Shown in pieces: positions 32,980-41,681 of a stretch of DNA of 64,000 nt. The stretch is from assembly GCF_022809775.1 (NCBI RefSeq), contig NZ_CP094380.1:3137501-3201500 (forward strand), in the 5' to 3' direction. The notes below the pieces were generated by a model. It was given only the letters and a program-made list of their open reading frames with translations, was not told the DNA's origin and did not search any database. Every line of letters begins with the position of its first letter. Position 1 is the first letter of the stretch. A program made the position numbers and the translations under genes. Origin of the DNA: Pseudodesulfovibrio tunisiensis. Its GTDB lineage: Bacteria; Desulfobacterota; Desulfovibrionia; Desulfovibrionales; Desulfovibrionaceae.

Positions 32980-34008
32980 ATGGAACGTATTGCCATTTAC
33001 GCCCTGACGCGGCAGGGGCTGGACATTGCCGCGCGACTCGTCCCGGAACTGAATGCCGAGGTCGAGGTGTTTGCTCCAAGCCGCATGGCCTCGGAATCCG
33101 TGCGCGGATTCGACACGTTGGCCCGGGCCGTGGCCGACAACTTCACCCGGTTCGACGGGCATGTGTTCATTGCGGCTGCGGGCATCGTGGTGCGGACCAT
33201 TGCCCCGCTGCTCAAATCCAAGGACGTTGATCCGGCCGTGGTGGTCATGGATCAGGTCGGCAGGTTCGCGGTGAGCCTGATTTCCGGGCATCTGGGCGGA
33301 GCCAACGAACTGGCCGGGACCTGCGCCCGGGCAACGAACGGGCAGGCCGTGATCACCACGGCCACGGACAGTGCGGGGCTGCCGTCGCTGGACATGCTCG
33401 CCAAACAGGCCGGGCTGGTCATCGGCAATCCGGGGCGGGTCAAGGCCGTGAATGGTGCCCTGCTGGACGGCAAGGTCGTGCAGGTGTTCGACCCGGCACG
33501 GTGTCTGGACGCGGACGACGCGCGGTTCTTCCGTCGCGTGCGCCGATTCGAATGGACTGCGGGCGAACCCGGGGTGTGGGTGTCGTGGGAAACCGGCTGC
33601 CCGGACCCGGATGCGCTGCGTCTGTACCCGCCCGTACTCATGCTCGGAGTGGGATGCCGCAGGGATGTGCCCGCGGCCGACATTCTGGCGCACATCCGCA
33701 ACGTGCTGGACGCGGCCGGGCTGGCCGAACAATCCGTGGCCGGGCTGGGGTCCATCGAGGCCAAGCGCGACGAGCCCGGACTGCTGGAAGCCGCCCGCGA
33801 AATGGGCGTTGCCCCGACATTTTTCGACAAGGAAACACTGGACTCGGTTCAGGCTCCGAATCCGTCCGGCGCGGTCATGCGCAACATGGGCGTGGGGTCC
33901 GTGTCCGAGGCCTCGGCCCTGCTGCTTGCCGGGAGCCGGGAGCTGCTGGTGGAAAAGACCAAGACCCGAACCGTCACCCTGGCCGTGGCAAGGAGAAGGA
34001 CATGCTGA
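32980..34008 (+). CDS. cbiG: Cobalt-precorrin 5A hydrolase
   Basis: Opens the delta-lactone ring of cobalt-precorrin-5A and releases acetaldehyde in anaerobic cobalamin synthesis. The 342-residue protein has the CbiG N-terminal domain (HVFIAAAGIVVRTIAPLL, about 59-76; then LISGHLGGANELA, about 98-110, with the conserved His) and the C-terminal CbiG domain (VLMLGVGCRRDVPAADIL, about 216-233; then GLGSIEAKRDEPGLLE). ATG 32980 is chosen; an upstream TTG (32959) is possible. The end overlaps cobJ by seven bases. Confidence 0.94.
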   Translation: MERIAIYALTRQGLDIAARLVPELNAEVEVFAPSRMASESVRGFDTLARAVADNFTRFDGHVFIAAAGIVVRTIAPLLKSKDVDPAVVVMDQVGRFAVSLISGHLGGANELAGTCARATNGQAVITTATDSAGLPSLDMLAKQAGLVIGNPGRVKAVNGALLDGKVVQVFDPARCLDADDARFFRRVRRFEWTAGEPGVWVSWETGCPDPDALRLYPPVLMLGVGCRRDVPAADILAHIRNVLDAAGLAEQSVAGLGSIEAKRDEPGLLEAAREMGVAPTFFDKETLDSVQAPNPSGAVMRNMGVGSVSEASALLLAGSRELLVEKTKTRTVTLAVARRRTC

Positions 34009-34754
34009 GTGCCGTGAGCCTTGGGCCGGGAAGTCCGGACCTGCTCGCCCCTCTGGCGCGCACCGTGCTGGAGCGCGCCGACGTGATTGTGGGATACGGG
34101 AAATACATTGAACTGGTGCCGTCCGAACTGCTTGAGGGAAAGGAGGTCTTTTCCACGGGCATGATGGGCGAGGTGGAACGTTCGCAAAAGGCCGTGGAGC
34201 ATGCGCGGCAGGGCAGACGCGTGGCCGTGGTGTGCAGCGGGGACGCGGGCATCTACGCCATGGCCGGACTGCTTCTGGAGATTCTGGAAGCCGAGGACCT
34301 GCTTGATTCCGTGCCGTTCGAGGTGGTGCCCGGCATTCCCGCGTTCAATGCGGCGGCGGCTTTGCTCGGTGCGCCCCTGATGCATGATTTCGCCTGCGTG
34401 AGCCTGAGCGACCTGCTCACTCCGTGGGAGGTGATCGAGAAGCGCGTTCGGCTTGCTGCCGAGGCGGATTTCGTGATCGCCATCTACAATCCGCGTTCGC
34501 GGAAGCGGGCCGACCATCTGGAAACCGCGCTGAACGCGATCCGGGAGCATCGCGGGCCGGACACGCCGGTTGGTGTGGTGCGCAACGCGTATCGCGAGGG
34601 ACAGGAGGTTTTTTCCTGCACGCTGGGCACGCTCGATCCAGGGCGCGTGGACATGCTGACCGTGCTCGTGGTGGGCAACTCGGCCACCCGCGCTGTTGGC
34701 GGAAAAATCCTTACCCCGCGCGGGTATCACGCCAAATACGATTTGTCGCGGTAG
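34002..34754 (+). CDS. cobJ: Precorrin-3B/cobalt-factor III C17-methyltransferase
   Basis: SAM-dependent methyltransferase (CobJ/CbiH, 250 residues) acting at C17 with ring contraction in corrin synthesis. The N-terminal LGPGSPDLLAPLA loop (7-19), the GDAGIYAMAG motif (about 80-89), and the VPGIPAFNAAAALLGAPL segment (about 110-127) are those of the tetrapyrrole methylase family; NPRSRKRADHL and the ending GGKILTPRGY are typical of CobJ. GGAGAAGG precedes ATG 34002. It closes the cobalamin run; the next gene has its own promoter. Confidence 0.94.
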   Translation: MLSAVSLGPGSPDLLAPLARTVLERADVIVGYGKYIELVPSELLEGKEVFSTGMMGEVERSQKAVEHARQGRRVAVVCSGDAGIYAMAGLLLEILEAEDLLDSVPFEVVPGIPAFNAAAALLGAPLMHDFACVSLSDLLTPWEVIEKRVRLAAEADFVIAIYNPRSRKRADHLETALNAIREHRGPDTPVGVVRNAYREGQEVFSCTLGTLDPGRVDMLTVLVVGNSATRAVGGKILTPRGYHAKYDLSR

Positions 34755-34818
34755 TGGTGAAATGCACCAGAAGACCCTTGGCAAAGGCGCGGATTTCGAG
34801 TAAAAACCAATTCTCCAT

Positions 34819-34861
34819 GCTGGCATGCCAGCTTGACAGGGCGGGGTGACTCATTTATCCC
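34819..34861 (+). promoter_or_regulatory. Cytochrome c3 promoter with adjacent perfect palindrome
   Basis: TTGACA (34833-34838), a 17-base spacer and TATCCC (34856-34861). A perfect 14-bp palindrome GCTGGCATGCCAGC (34819-34832) directly abuts the -35 box, as expected for an activator or repressor site. The regulator is unknown. Confidence 0.6.
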
Positions 34862-34913
34862 GCTATGGTAGAGAGTGTGATATTCTTTTTTTGCAACAGG
34901 AGGAACGAGGAGC

Positions 34914-35309
34914 ATGAAAAAGTCTTTTCTGATCAGCCTCATGGTGGCCGCTCTGGTCTGCGCTTTCGCGCTGCCCAACGTGATGGCCGGCAAAGAGGTT
35001 CCCGCTGACATGGTGCTGAAGGCCCCCGAGGGCATGAAGGCCAAGAAAACCCCGGTGCAGTTTTCCCACGGAAAGCACTCCGCCGAGTACAAGATCGACT
35101 GTATGACCTGCCATCACAAGGCCAAGTCGGAAGCCGACATCAAGGGTTGCGCCGTTGCCGGCTGCCACGATCAGCCCGGCAAGAAGGAAGCCAACACCTT
35201 CTACGCTGCCTACCACAGCAAGAAGAGTGATGCTTCCTGCGTGGCTTGCCACAAGAAGATGAAGAAGGGACCCAAGTCCTGCAAGGAATGCCATCCCAAG
35301 AACAAATAG
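34914..35309 (+). CDS. Tetraheme cytochrome c3
   Basis: Periplasmic electron carrier between hydrogenases/formate dehydrogenases and transmembrane complexes in sulfate reducers. The signal peptide (KKSFLISLMVAALVCAFALP..MA) is followed by a mature protein of about 106 residues. Four heme-binding sites are visible: CMTCHH, CAVAGCH (C-x4-CH), CVACH and CKECH. Axial histidines include those in FSHGKHS and YHSKKS. The first, third and fourth motifs are CxxCH, so only one site has the longer spacing. AGGAGG precedes the ATG. It has its own promoter and terminator, consistent with high monocistronic expression. Symbol not assigned because several paralogues are usual. Confidence 0.95.
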   Translation: MKKSFLISLMVAALVCAFALPNVMAGKEVPADMVLKAPEGMKAKKTPVQFSHGKHSAEYKIDCMTCHHKAKSEADIKGCAVAGCHDQPGKKEANTFYAAYHSKKSDASCVACHKKMKKGPKSCKECHPKNK

Positions 35310-35330
35310 TGCTTCGGATGAATGCAAGGG

Positions 35331-35362
35331 GGGGGGCTGATCCGATCGGCTCCCCCGTTTTT
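35331..35362 (+). terminator. Terminator of the cytochrome c3 gene
   Basis: GGGGGGCTGAT pairs (with two G-T wobbles) with ATCGGCTCCCCC around CCG, followed by GTTTTT. It lies 22 bases after the stop. Confidence 0.85.
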
Positions 35363-35394
35363 CTCTCACCCCTTTCCCGGTTCGGAGGTTTGCC

Positions 35395-37098
35395 ATGACT
35401 CCTGACGACAAGGTCGATGTGAACGGCGTTTTCGGTGAAAACGTGGATGCCGAGGCTGTCGACGCGGATTTCGAGCAGGAATTGGAAGACCTTTTTTCCG
35501 AGGACCTGGAAGAGGAAGCCGCGGCGCCCGATCAAGACCCCATAGTGCTCGACGAATTCGTCACCGTGGAGGAGGACGGAAACGTGGAGGACGGCGACCT
35601 GATTCTCGGGGACGCGGACATGGATGCGTCCGGCGAATCCGGGGATGAGGAACTGCTGGTTCTGGATGAACTGGTCGAGGAGGCGGGCGAAGAGCCTGCC
35701 GAAGCCGATGATGGCGAGGACCTGCTGGTTCTGGACGAGTTGGCCGAAGAGGACGCGGAGGAACCGTTTGTGCTTGATGAACCTGTCCAGCCTGCCGAGG
35801 AAGGGGATGAGGACGATCTCCTGATTCTTGACGAGGCTCTGGATCAGGTGGGAGAACAGGCGGCCCCGGACCTTGATGAGGTCGAAGCACTGGTCGAGGA
35901 CCTTGCCGAGCCGGAATCCGAGGAACCTCTGGAACTCGAGTCCGACGAGGACGCCCTTGTTCTGGACGACTTGCTCGAAGAGGTCGCCCCTGCCGAAGAC
36001 GCGGAGGCGGACGAGCTCGACGCCGGTCTGGACGATCTGCTGGAACAGACGGAAATCGTTTCCGAGCCCGAGCCAGCATCCGAGCCGGAACCGGAACCCG
36101 TGGCCGAGGTTGATTCCCAAGAGCCGGAACAACCCGAGACCATGCCTGAAATCGAAATTTCCGCCGAGGAACCCGGGGAGTCAATCGAGGTTGACCAGCC
36201 CGAGGAACCTGTGCTTTCCATGGATGATCTCGGCGACCTCGAGGACCTTGAAAGCATCGAGGAACTCGAGACTCTGGAAGTGGAGGAAGTTTCCGCTGTT
36301 GTGCCGGAAGAGGCCGAAGCCCCTGTCGAGGAGCCCGCATCGGTCGAATCCGCTGCCGGGGAATCTGCTGTTGCCGAGGCCGGAGACGTTGCGGACGCAA
36401 TGGATGATCTGGCCATGGAAACGCTCATGGCGGAACAGGCCGTGGAACCCGGTGAGGTTGTCGAGCCCGAAACGGCCCCCGAGTCTGCGGAAGAGCCGGA
36501 ACCGGAAGCTGCGGAAATCGGCGAAGCCGAGATCGAGCTTGAGGATGCATTCCTGGAACAGGACGTCGACGAAGGCATGGATGCGGACGGGCTGTTCGAT
36601 GAAGGCGGGCCCGACCTTGGTCCGGCCATCGAAGGTGTCGAGCAGGACGAGATCGGTGGACTCGCCGGGCTGGAAAAGCTCGATGATGACGAGGACATGG
36701 ATGACATGGACAGCCTGCTCGACAACGTGGAAGTCGATGTGTCCGATCTCATGGAGGAAGGACAGGAGCCCGAGGCCGTCCCGGAATCCGGGGTGGACGA
36801 GGTGGACGCCGAACTTGCCGGGCTGCTTGATGAGGAGTCCATGCCGCCGGAGGTTGGTGTGGACGTTTCCGACGATGTGGATGTGGATCGGCTGCTGGCC
36901 GATGTGTGTCCCGGGGAATCGGTTGGCGAACCGTCCGCCGAGGTCGCGGAGCTGCGGGAGCAGGTCGCGTCCCTGGAGGCGCGGGTTTCGGAGCTGGAAT
37001 CCATGCTGCGCGAGGAGATCGCCCGGATCGTGCCTGCCGAGGCTGCCCGGATCATTCGCGAGGAAATCGAGGCCCTCGCCCAGGAGCTGGACGACTGA
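35395..37098 (+). CDS. Highly acidic repeat-motif protein with C-terminal coiled coil
   Basis: A 567-residue, extremely Glu/Asp-rich protein with almost no Lys/Arg before the last 60 residues. A short motif of the form hydrophobic-hydrophobic-L-D-E/D recurs about every 20-40 residues in the first third: IVLDEFV (50), LLVLDELVEE (87), LLVLDELAEE (110), FVLDEPV (125), LLILDEAL (142), ALVLDDLLEE (187). The middle is Pro/Glu/Ala-rich linker. The last 55 residues form a heptad coiled coil (VAELREQVASLEARVSELES...). No signal peptide or TM. It looks like a disordered multivalent scaffold that oligomerises by its C-terminus; this is inference. Good ribosome site CGGAGG. It is flanked by terminators, so monocistronic. 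Confidence 0.8.
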   Translation: MTPDDKVDVNGVFGENVDAEAVDADFEQELEDLFSEDLEEEAAAPDQDPIVLDEFVTVEEDGNVEDGDLILGDADMDASGESGDEELLVLDELVEEAGEEPAEADDGEDLLVLDELAEEDAEEPFVLDEPVQPAEEGDEDDLLILDEALDQVGEQAAPDLDEVEALVEDLAEPESEEPLELESDEDALVLDDLLEEVAPAEDAEADELDAGLDDLLEQTEIVSEPEPASEPEPEPVAEVDSQEPEQPETMPEIEISAEEPGESIEVDQPEEPVLSMDDLGDLEDLESIEELETLEVEEVSAVVPEEAEAPVEEPASVESAAGESAVAEAGDVADAMDDLAMETLMAEQAVEPGEVVEPETAPESAEEPEPEAAEIGEAEIELEDAFLEQDVDEGMDADGLFDEGGPDLGPAIEGVEQDEIGGLAGLEKLDDDEDMDDMDSLLDNVEVDVSDLMEEGQEPEAVPESGVDEVDAELAGLLDEESMPPEVGVDVSDDVDVDRLLADVCPGESVGEPSAEVAELREQVASLEARVSELESMLREEIARIVPAEAARIIREEIEALAQELDD

Positions 37099-37142
37099 TT
37101 CCGAGCTGAACGCCGAACGCACTTCCAAGAGAATATTTTGAG

Positions 37143-37179
37143 ACCGGGACGATGCAAGGCGCATTGTCCCGGTTTTTTG
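37143..37179 (+). terminator. Rho-independent terminator
   Basis: ACCGGGACGATGC pairs with GCATTGTCCCGGT (one wobble), followed by TTTTT. It terminates the acidic protein gene. Confidence 0.9.
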
Positions 37180-37231
37180 TCATGCTTTCTGCGGTTGATT
37201 GTGGAGATGGAGAGAAAGGAGAGGGAACGCG

Positions 37232-38395
37232 ATGAGTCTTGGAGTGAGTGACAGACGACCTTTGGTGGCGCAGTCGGAAATTCGGGCCATGAGCATTGAA
37301 TGTGCTCGCGTCGGCGGTATCAATCTGGCTCAGGGCGTGTGCGATCTGCCCGTGCCCGGTCCGGTTCTGGACGGGGCCAAACAGGGCATGGATCAGGGCC
37401 GAAACATCTATACCCGATTCGACGGACTTCATCCCCTGCGCCGGGCCATTGCGGACAAGGTGCGCCGCGATTCCGGCATGGACGTCGACCCGGAAGGCCA
37501 GATCGTGGTGTCGGCAGGGGCTACGGGCGCATTCTACTGCGCATGTCTTGCCCTGCTCGATCCCGGCGACGAGGTCGTGGTGTTCGAGCCATATTACGGC
37601 TACCACGTCGTGACCATGCGCGCCCTCGGCATTCGGCCCGTGTTCGTTCCCCTTGCCCAGCCGGACTGGACCTTTACCGCGTCCGATCTGGAAAACGCCG
37701 TGACCGATCGCACGCGTGCCCTGATTCTGAACACACCGGCCAATCCCTGCGGCAAGGTCTTTACCCGGTCCGAACTGGAACTCATTGCGGATTTTGCCGA
37801 GTCGCACGATCTGTTCGTGTTCACGGACGAAATCTACGAGCATTTCCTTTATGACGGTCGCGAGCATGTGGCCCCGGCAACCCTGCCCGGCATGGCCCGG
37901 CGCACCATTGCCATTTCCGGGTTCTCCAAGGTGTTTGCCATTACGGGCTGGCGGCTCGGCTATGCCGTGTGCGATCCGGAATGGGCGTTGCCCATCGGCC
38001 ATTTCAACGATCTCGTCTACGTCTGCGCCCCGGCTCCGCTCCAGATGGGCGCGGCTGCCGGACTGAATGAACTCGGGCCGGACTACTATGCGTCCGTGGC
38101 GCGCGAGCATCAGAAAAAGCGTGATCTGTTCTGCGCCGTGCTGTGCGAGATCGGGTTGACTCCGCATGTGCCGCAGGGCGCCTACTATACGCTGGCCGAC
38201 ATATCCTCCCTGCCCGGAGACACGGCCAAGGCCCGGGCCATGCATCTGCTGGAAACCACCGGCGTGGCCTGCGTGCCGGGAAACGCCTTTTACGAGGGAA
38301 GTCAGGGCGAACATCTGGCCCGGTTCTGCTTTGCCAAGAAAATGGATGTGCTGAAACAGGCGTGCGACAACCTGAGGAGGTTGAATCGTGGATAA
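37232..38395 (+). CDS. Pyridoxal phosphate-dependent aminotransferase, class I/II
   Basis: A 387-residue fold-type I aminotransferase, subgroup of aspartate/kynurenine-type enzymes. Features: GINLAQGVCDLPVP near residue 28, the PLP phosphate region SAGATGAFYCACLAL (about 94-108), NTPANPCGKV (about 170) with the Asn of the cofactor site, and SGFSKVFAITGWRLGY (about 230-245) containing the Schiff-base lysine and the TGWRLGY motif. Cofactor and fold are secure; the amino acid substrate is not. GAAAGGAG precedes ATG 37232. The stop overlaps a GTG-started DksA-like gene by 8 bases, so both are co-translated. Confidence 0.92.
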   Translation: MSLGVSDRRPLVAQSEIRAMSIECARVGGINLAQGVCDLPVPGPVLDGAKQGMDQGRNIYTRFDGLHPLRRAIADKVRRDSGMDVDPEGQIVVSAGATGAFYCACLALLDPGDEVVVFEPYYGYHVVTMRALGIRPVFVPLAQPDWTFTASDLENAVTDRTRALILNTPANPCGKVFTRSELELIADFAESHDLFVFTDEIYEHFLYDGREHVAPATLPGMARRTIAISGFSKVFAITGWRLGYAVCDPEWALPIGHFNDLVYVCAPAPLQMGAAAGLNELGPDYYASVAREHQKKRDLFCAVLCEIGLTPHVPQGAYYTLADISSLPGDTAKARAMHLLETTGVACVPGNAFYEGSQGEHLARFCFAKKMDVLKQACDNLRRLNRG

Positions 38396-38723
38396 GCATA
38401 CTCGCAAGGAGTTCAAGGCCCGCGCCCTGAACGAGATCGAAAATCTGCGGCAGGAAATCCCGAGACTCAAGGAACAGCTCAAGCCCGTGGCACCGGACAA
38501 TGCCATCGGCAGGCTGTCGCGCATGGACACCATCGTGAATCAGTCCGTGGTCGAAGTTCAGCTCGGCAAGGCGCGCACGCGGTTGCTGCGGCTTGAAGAG
38601 GCCGTGCGTCGGGCCGAGGATGATCCGGATTTCGGGTTGTGCGAAGACTGCGGCGAGCCCATCCCGTTGGCACGGCTCATGGCCATGCCCGAAACCGCGC
38701 TGTGCGTGCATTGTGCCGAGTAG
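38388..38723 (+). CDS. DksA/TraR-type zinc finger protein
   Basis: A 111-residue protein with an N-terminal helical hairpin (about 1-75, coiled-coil-like, RLLRLEEAVRRAEDDPDFG) and a C-terminal four-cysteine zinc finger: CEDCGEPI and CVHCAE. This is the DksA/TraR/YbiI architecture. DksA proteins bind the RNA polymerase secondary channel with ppGpp; in small variants the tip acidic pair needed for that is variable, here DDPD, so transcription control is plausible but not certain. Starts at GTG 38388 inside the end of the aminotransferase gene. Confidence 0.85.
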   Translation: MDKHTRKEFKARALNEIENLRQEIPRLKEQLKPVAPDNAIGRLSRMDTIVNQSVVEVQLGKARTRLLRLEEAVRRAEDDPDFGLCEDCGEPIPLARLMAMPETALCVHCAE

Positions 38724-39043
38724 GGATGCCTTCGGCGACCCTCCCGGGGGGCTGGGCGCTGCCCAGACCCGCCAAGGAGCAAGGCCCCTTGGATTCCCAT
38801 TCTGTTTCAAGAATTTGGAGAGGCCGGATACATGCCCTGTCGGGACATGCATCCGGCCTCTCCAAATTCTTGAAACGGGTGGTCCGAAAGAGGAAATCGG
38901 TTTCCTTGTTTGTCCATTTCCCCTGAAATGCGTTTTTCGACAGGGCAGCTTCTTGCGGTTCCGCGAGTCACTACGCCGCCATATGATTCTTTCAAGCTCC
39001 CTCATTCCCTGCAGGCGGCGTAGAACCAAAAAGTTTTGGATTC
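38724..39043. repeat. Gene-free stretch holding a long perfect palindrome and a second inverted repeat
   Basis: No gene is seen. Arms of 25 bp (38805-38829 and 38851-38875) are perfectly complementary around a 21-base centre that itself pairs partly (CATG...CATG). There is no T-tract, so it is not a classical terminator. A second inverted repeat CTACGCCGCC (38971-38980) / GGCGGCGTAG (39014-39023) follows. The first 80 bases are C/G-rich and resemble the degraded filler often seen after desulfovibrio genes. Confidence 0.85.
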
Positions 39044-39067
39044 CTAAACCTTTTTCAAAAGGTTTAG
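39044..39067 (-). terminator. Hairpin at the end of the KefB-like gene
   Basis: CTAAACCTTTT (39044-39054) pairs perfectly with AAAAGGTTTAG (39057-39067). The stem includes the TAA stop of the KefB-like gene and is followed on the minus strand by an AT-rich run. Confidence 0.65.
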
Positions 39068-40671
39068 GCCGCCGGAGGCCTTCCCGGAACCACGCAGAAT
39101 TCCACGGTATCGCAGACGTGCGCGGCCAGCCCTGATCCGGCCTCGCCGTAGATGTTGAAGGCGGTGTCCACCCCGGCGGCTCGCAGGGCTTCGACCTCGT
39201 CGTCGAAAAAGGCCACGGCTGCGATTTCTCCGGCATAGCCGAATTCCCGGGCCTGTCGTGCGATGAAGAGCTGGGCTTCGAGGCTGGGCAGGGTCAGGAC
39301 GAGCAGCTTGAGCGTGCCGTCGGGCATGGGCAGCCGCCGCCAGAAATCCGGGTCGGCAACATCGGCCTCGATCACGCTTCGGCCCTGTTCCAGATGCGCA
39401 TCCACCTTGGTTGCGCTGAAGTCGATGCCGAGGATGATGTCGCCGAAGCGTTCGCGAAAGGTGTCGTAGGCTCCGGTGCCCACGCGGCCCATGCCCACGA
39501 TGCCGATCTGCCACGGGCCGCGCTCGTAGGCTTCCTCTTCGGGATGGCGCTGTCGGGTTTCCAGCCGTTTGAGCGTGTCGCGCCAACCGGAAAAGAGACG
39601 GTCTGCATTGCGGTTCAGGGGCGCGGCCGTGATGAAGGAGAGAGACAGGGCAATGGCCATGATGACCAGCCATTCGCGGTCGATCCAGCCCGCACTGGCG
39701 CTCAGGGAGCACACGATCAGACCGAACTCGCTGTAATTGGCGAGGTTGGCCGAAGTGATGAATGCGGTGCGCGCCTTGAGCCGGAAGCGGGTGAACAGGG
39801 CGAGGAATCCCGCGGCCTTGAGCGGCACGACAAGGACGAGAGCCAGTGCCATGATCCAGCCGGACGCGCCGGGCAGGCCGGACAGGCCGATATCCAGAAA
39901 GAAGCCTACAAGGAGCAGGTCCTTGATGTTCAGAAGCGAGTCCGCCATTTCCCCGGCCCGGGGATGCGGAGCAAGGAGCATGCCCATGATCAGCGCGCCG
40001 AGATCGGGCTTGAGGCCCACGGCGTCAAAGGCGGCGGCTCCGGCTGCCAGCGCAAGGAAGAAGCCGAACAGCACCTGAAGTTCACCGTGGCCCATGCGGT
40101 CCAGCAGTCGCAGGAAGACCAGCCGGGCAACGGGCAGGGCCGCGAGCAGGGCGAATGCCCAGAGGGACGGGAGCTTGCCCGTGGACGCAGTGAGAAAGAG
40201 CACGGCCACGATGTCCTGAACAATGAGCACGCCGATGGCGGTTCGTCCGTTCAGGGAGCCGGAGCGTTTGCTTTCCTCGAGGATTTTCACGGCGAACACC
40301 GTGCTGGAAAAGCTGAGTCCGAAACCGAGGACAAGGGCGGCGCGCAGGTCGAGCGAGGAGAGCAGGGTCAGGCCCGTGGTGGAGAGGGCGAAGAGTGCGC
40401 CGCCGAAGATTGCGACCGTGAAGGCCATGTGCAGGGTGGCCCCGGCCCAGACTTCGGGACGGAGCAGACTGCGAACCTTGAGTTTCAGGCCGATGGTGAA
40501 CAGGAGCAGGGTCACGCCCATGTCTGAAAGAGTCTGGATCATGGGGCCGGGTTCGAATCCCAGCAGATGCAGGGCCAGCCCGGCCACGAGGTAGCCGACC
40601 AGCGGGGGCAGGTCCACACGGCTGGCCAGAAAGCCGAGGCCGAAGGCAAGGGTGATGACGATGGGGTCCAT
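39064..40671 (-). CDS. CPA2-type cation:proton antiporter with RCK/TrkA-N domain (KefB-like)
   Basis: A 535-residue monovalent cation:proton antiporter. About twelve TM helices span residues 5-375, including VGYLVAGLALHLLGFEPGP (about 25-43) and GFGLSFSSTVFAVKIL (about 117-132), both typical of KefB/KefC/YbaL. Residues about 405-530 hold a cytosolic Rossmann domain (IGIVGMGRVGTGAYD) of the TrkA-N type that binds nucleotides and gates transport. It lacks the TrkA-C domain. It follows a potassium channel gene by 12 bases on the same strand, suggesting a potassium-efflux or osmoadaptation pair. Ion specificity is inferred only. Confidence 0.9.
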   Translation of the reverse strand: MDPIVITLAFGLGFLASRVDLPPLVGYLVAGLALHLLGFEPGPMIQTLSDMGVTLLLFTIGLKLKVRSLLRPEVWAGATLHMAFTVAIFGGALFALSTTGLTLLSSLDLRAALVLGFGLSFSSTVFAVKILEESKRSGSLNGRTAIGVLIVQDIVAVLFLTASTGKLPSLWAFALLAALPVARLVFLRLLDRMGHGELQVLFGFFLALAAGAAAFDAVGLKPDLGALIMGMLLAPHPRAGEMADSLLNIKDLLLVGFFLDIGLSGLPGASGWIMALALVLVVPLKAAGFLALFTRFRLKARTAFITSANLANYSEFGLIVCSLSASAGWIDREWLVIMAIALSLSFITAAPLNRNADRLFSGWRDTLKRLETRQRHPEEEAYERGPWQIGIVGMGRVGTGAYDTFRERFGDIILGIDFSATKVDAHLEQGRSVIEADVADPDFWRRLPMPDGTLKLLVLTLPSLEAQLFIARQAREFGYAGEIAAVAFFDDEVEALRAAGVDTAFNIYGEAGSGLAAHVCDTVEFCVVPGRPPAA

Positions 40672-40683
40672 GGGGCCTCCGAA

Positions 40684-41466
40684 TTATTCGTCCGCGTCGT
40701 CCAGTTGCGTGTCGGACACCACGCCCCGGGTGATCACGCCCACGGTCAGGGCCAGCATCACGTAGCCGAGCAGGCACTGGATGCTGGCGAGCACCTTGGC
40801 GTCGAGGGTATGGGGCGTGAGGTCGCCATAGCCCAGCGTGGTCATGGTGACCACGGTGTAATAGATTGCGTTGATGAACATTTCGCCCTGCGAGCCGAAT
40901 CCGAACGGCGTGCCGGGCAGGCCGAGGGTGGAATGCAGGATGTCGAGGGTCACGTTGAGCAGGGTGAAGCCGCAGAGCATGATCATGTGGATGCGCAGGA
41001 GTTCGGCCACCTCGGACCACGAGGCGCGGCGGTGAGGCCGGAGCATGAGCGCCACGTCCCGGGTGAACTGGCGCAGGTGGATGAGAACCACGATGGACAC
41101 GAGGCCGGTCAGGATCAGGATGCCGATGTCGCTGATGAGCAGCACGATGTTCAGGGAGCCGCACAGAAAACCGACCAGCAGGGCCTTGCGGCGTGCCGAG
41201 ATCGAATCCGGTCCCGGTGCCGTGATGCGTCCGAGGGGTCGTCTGCGGTCGCGGTGGTGGTGGAACAGCCAGACGATTCCGGCAACGACCAGTCCGTTGA
41301 ACGGGGTGAGCACCGCCTCGGTAAGCAGACGACTGCCGCCGAGCTTGTGAACGAGCCAGCCGGAATGCGGGGCCACGAAGACCATGAGCGTGACAAGTCC
41401 CGTGAAAAAACAGGGAACAAAATGCGTATAGGCGATGTCGATGAAGGAATTGCGGTGCGTTTTCAT
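40684..41466 (-). CDS. Ion channel protein with potassium selectivity filter
   Basis: A 260-residue membrane protein with about six TM helices; the pore loop near residue 207 is TMTTLGYGDLTPHT, containing the TxGYG-type potassium selectivity filter. The N-terminal four-helix part resembles a reduced voltage-sensor-like domain without a clear S4 arginine series. The ATG at 41466 is preferred over an upstream TTG since GGGAGA is suitably spaced. The KefB-like antiporter follows after 12 bases; together they could set potassium efflux. A single filter per chain implies a tetramer. Confidence 0.9.
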   Translation of the reverse strand: MKTHRNSFIDIAYTHFVPCFFTGLVTLMVFVAPHSGWLVHKLGGSRLLTEAVLTPFNGLVVAGIVWLFHHHRDRRRPLGRITAPGPDSISARRKALLVGFLCGSLNIVLLISDIGILILTGLVSIVVLIHLRQFTRDVALMLRPHRRASWSEVAELLRIHMIMLCGFTLLNVTLDILHSTLGLPGTPFGFGSQGEMFINAIYYTVVTMTTLGYGDLTPHTLDAKVLASIQCLLGYVMLALTVGVITRGVVSDTQLDDADE

Positions 41467-41593
41467 GCGAGTTCTCCCAATCAATCCGATTTATTGGCAC
41501 ATATCCCGGCGCGTGGCAACGCAGCGGACCGGGCAAAATCGGAACAAAGGGGGTTTCCGGGCGCGTGGAACCGGTGTATTCAGGCGCGGATAT

Positions 41594-41681
41594 CGGCCTT
41601 GCATCAAGGCCGGGAAAGCGGCGTGGACAGGGGCTTGCCAAAACCGACAGCCTTGACTATCAGGCGAATCTGGCTTAACAG
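41594..41681 (+). promoter_or_regulatory. Hairpin and weak promoter upstream of ffh
   Basis: CGGCCTTG-CAT-CAAGGCCG (41594-41612) is a perfect hairpin. TTGACT (41653-41658), a 17-base spacer and TAACAG (41676-41681) form a possible weak promoter about 70 bases before the ffh start. The rest of the 286-base gap shows nothing clear. Confidence 0.35.

Noticed and set aside
35844..37157. Long opposite-strand frame of Ser/Arg-rich sequence across the acidic gene
   Set aside because: A mirror of Glu/Asp-biased codons; no ribosome site and the plus-strand protein has a sound start, coiled coil and terminator.
40545..40560. GGGTTCGAATCCC looking like a tRNA T-arm
   Set aside because: It lies inside the KefB-like reading frame and no acceptor, anticodon or D-arm can be built around it.
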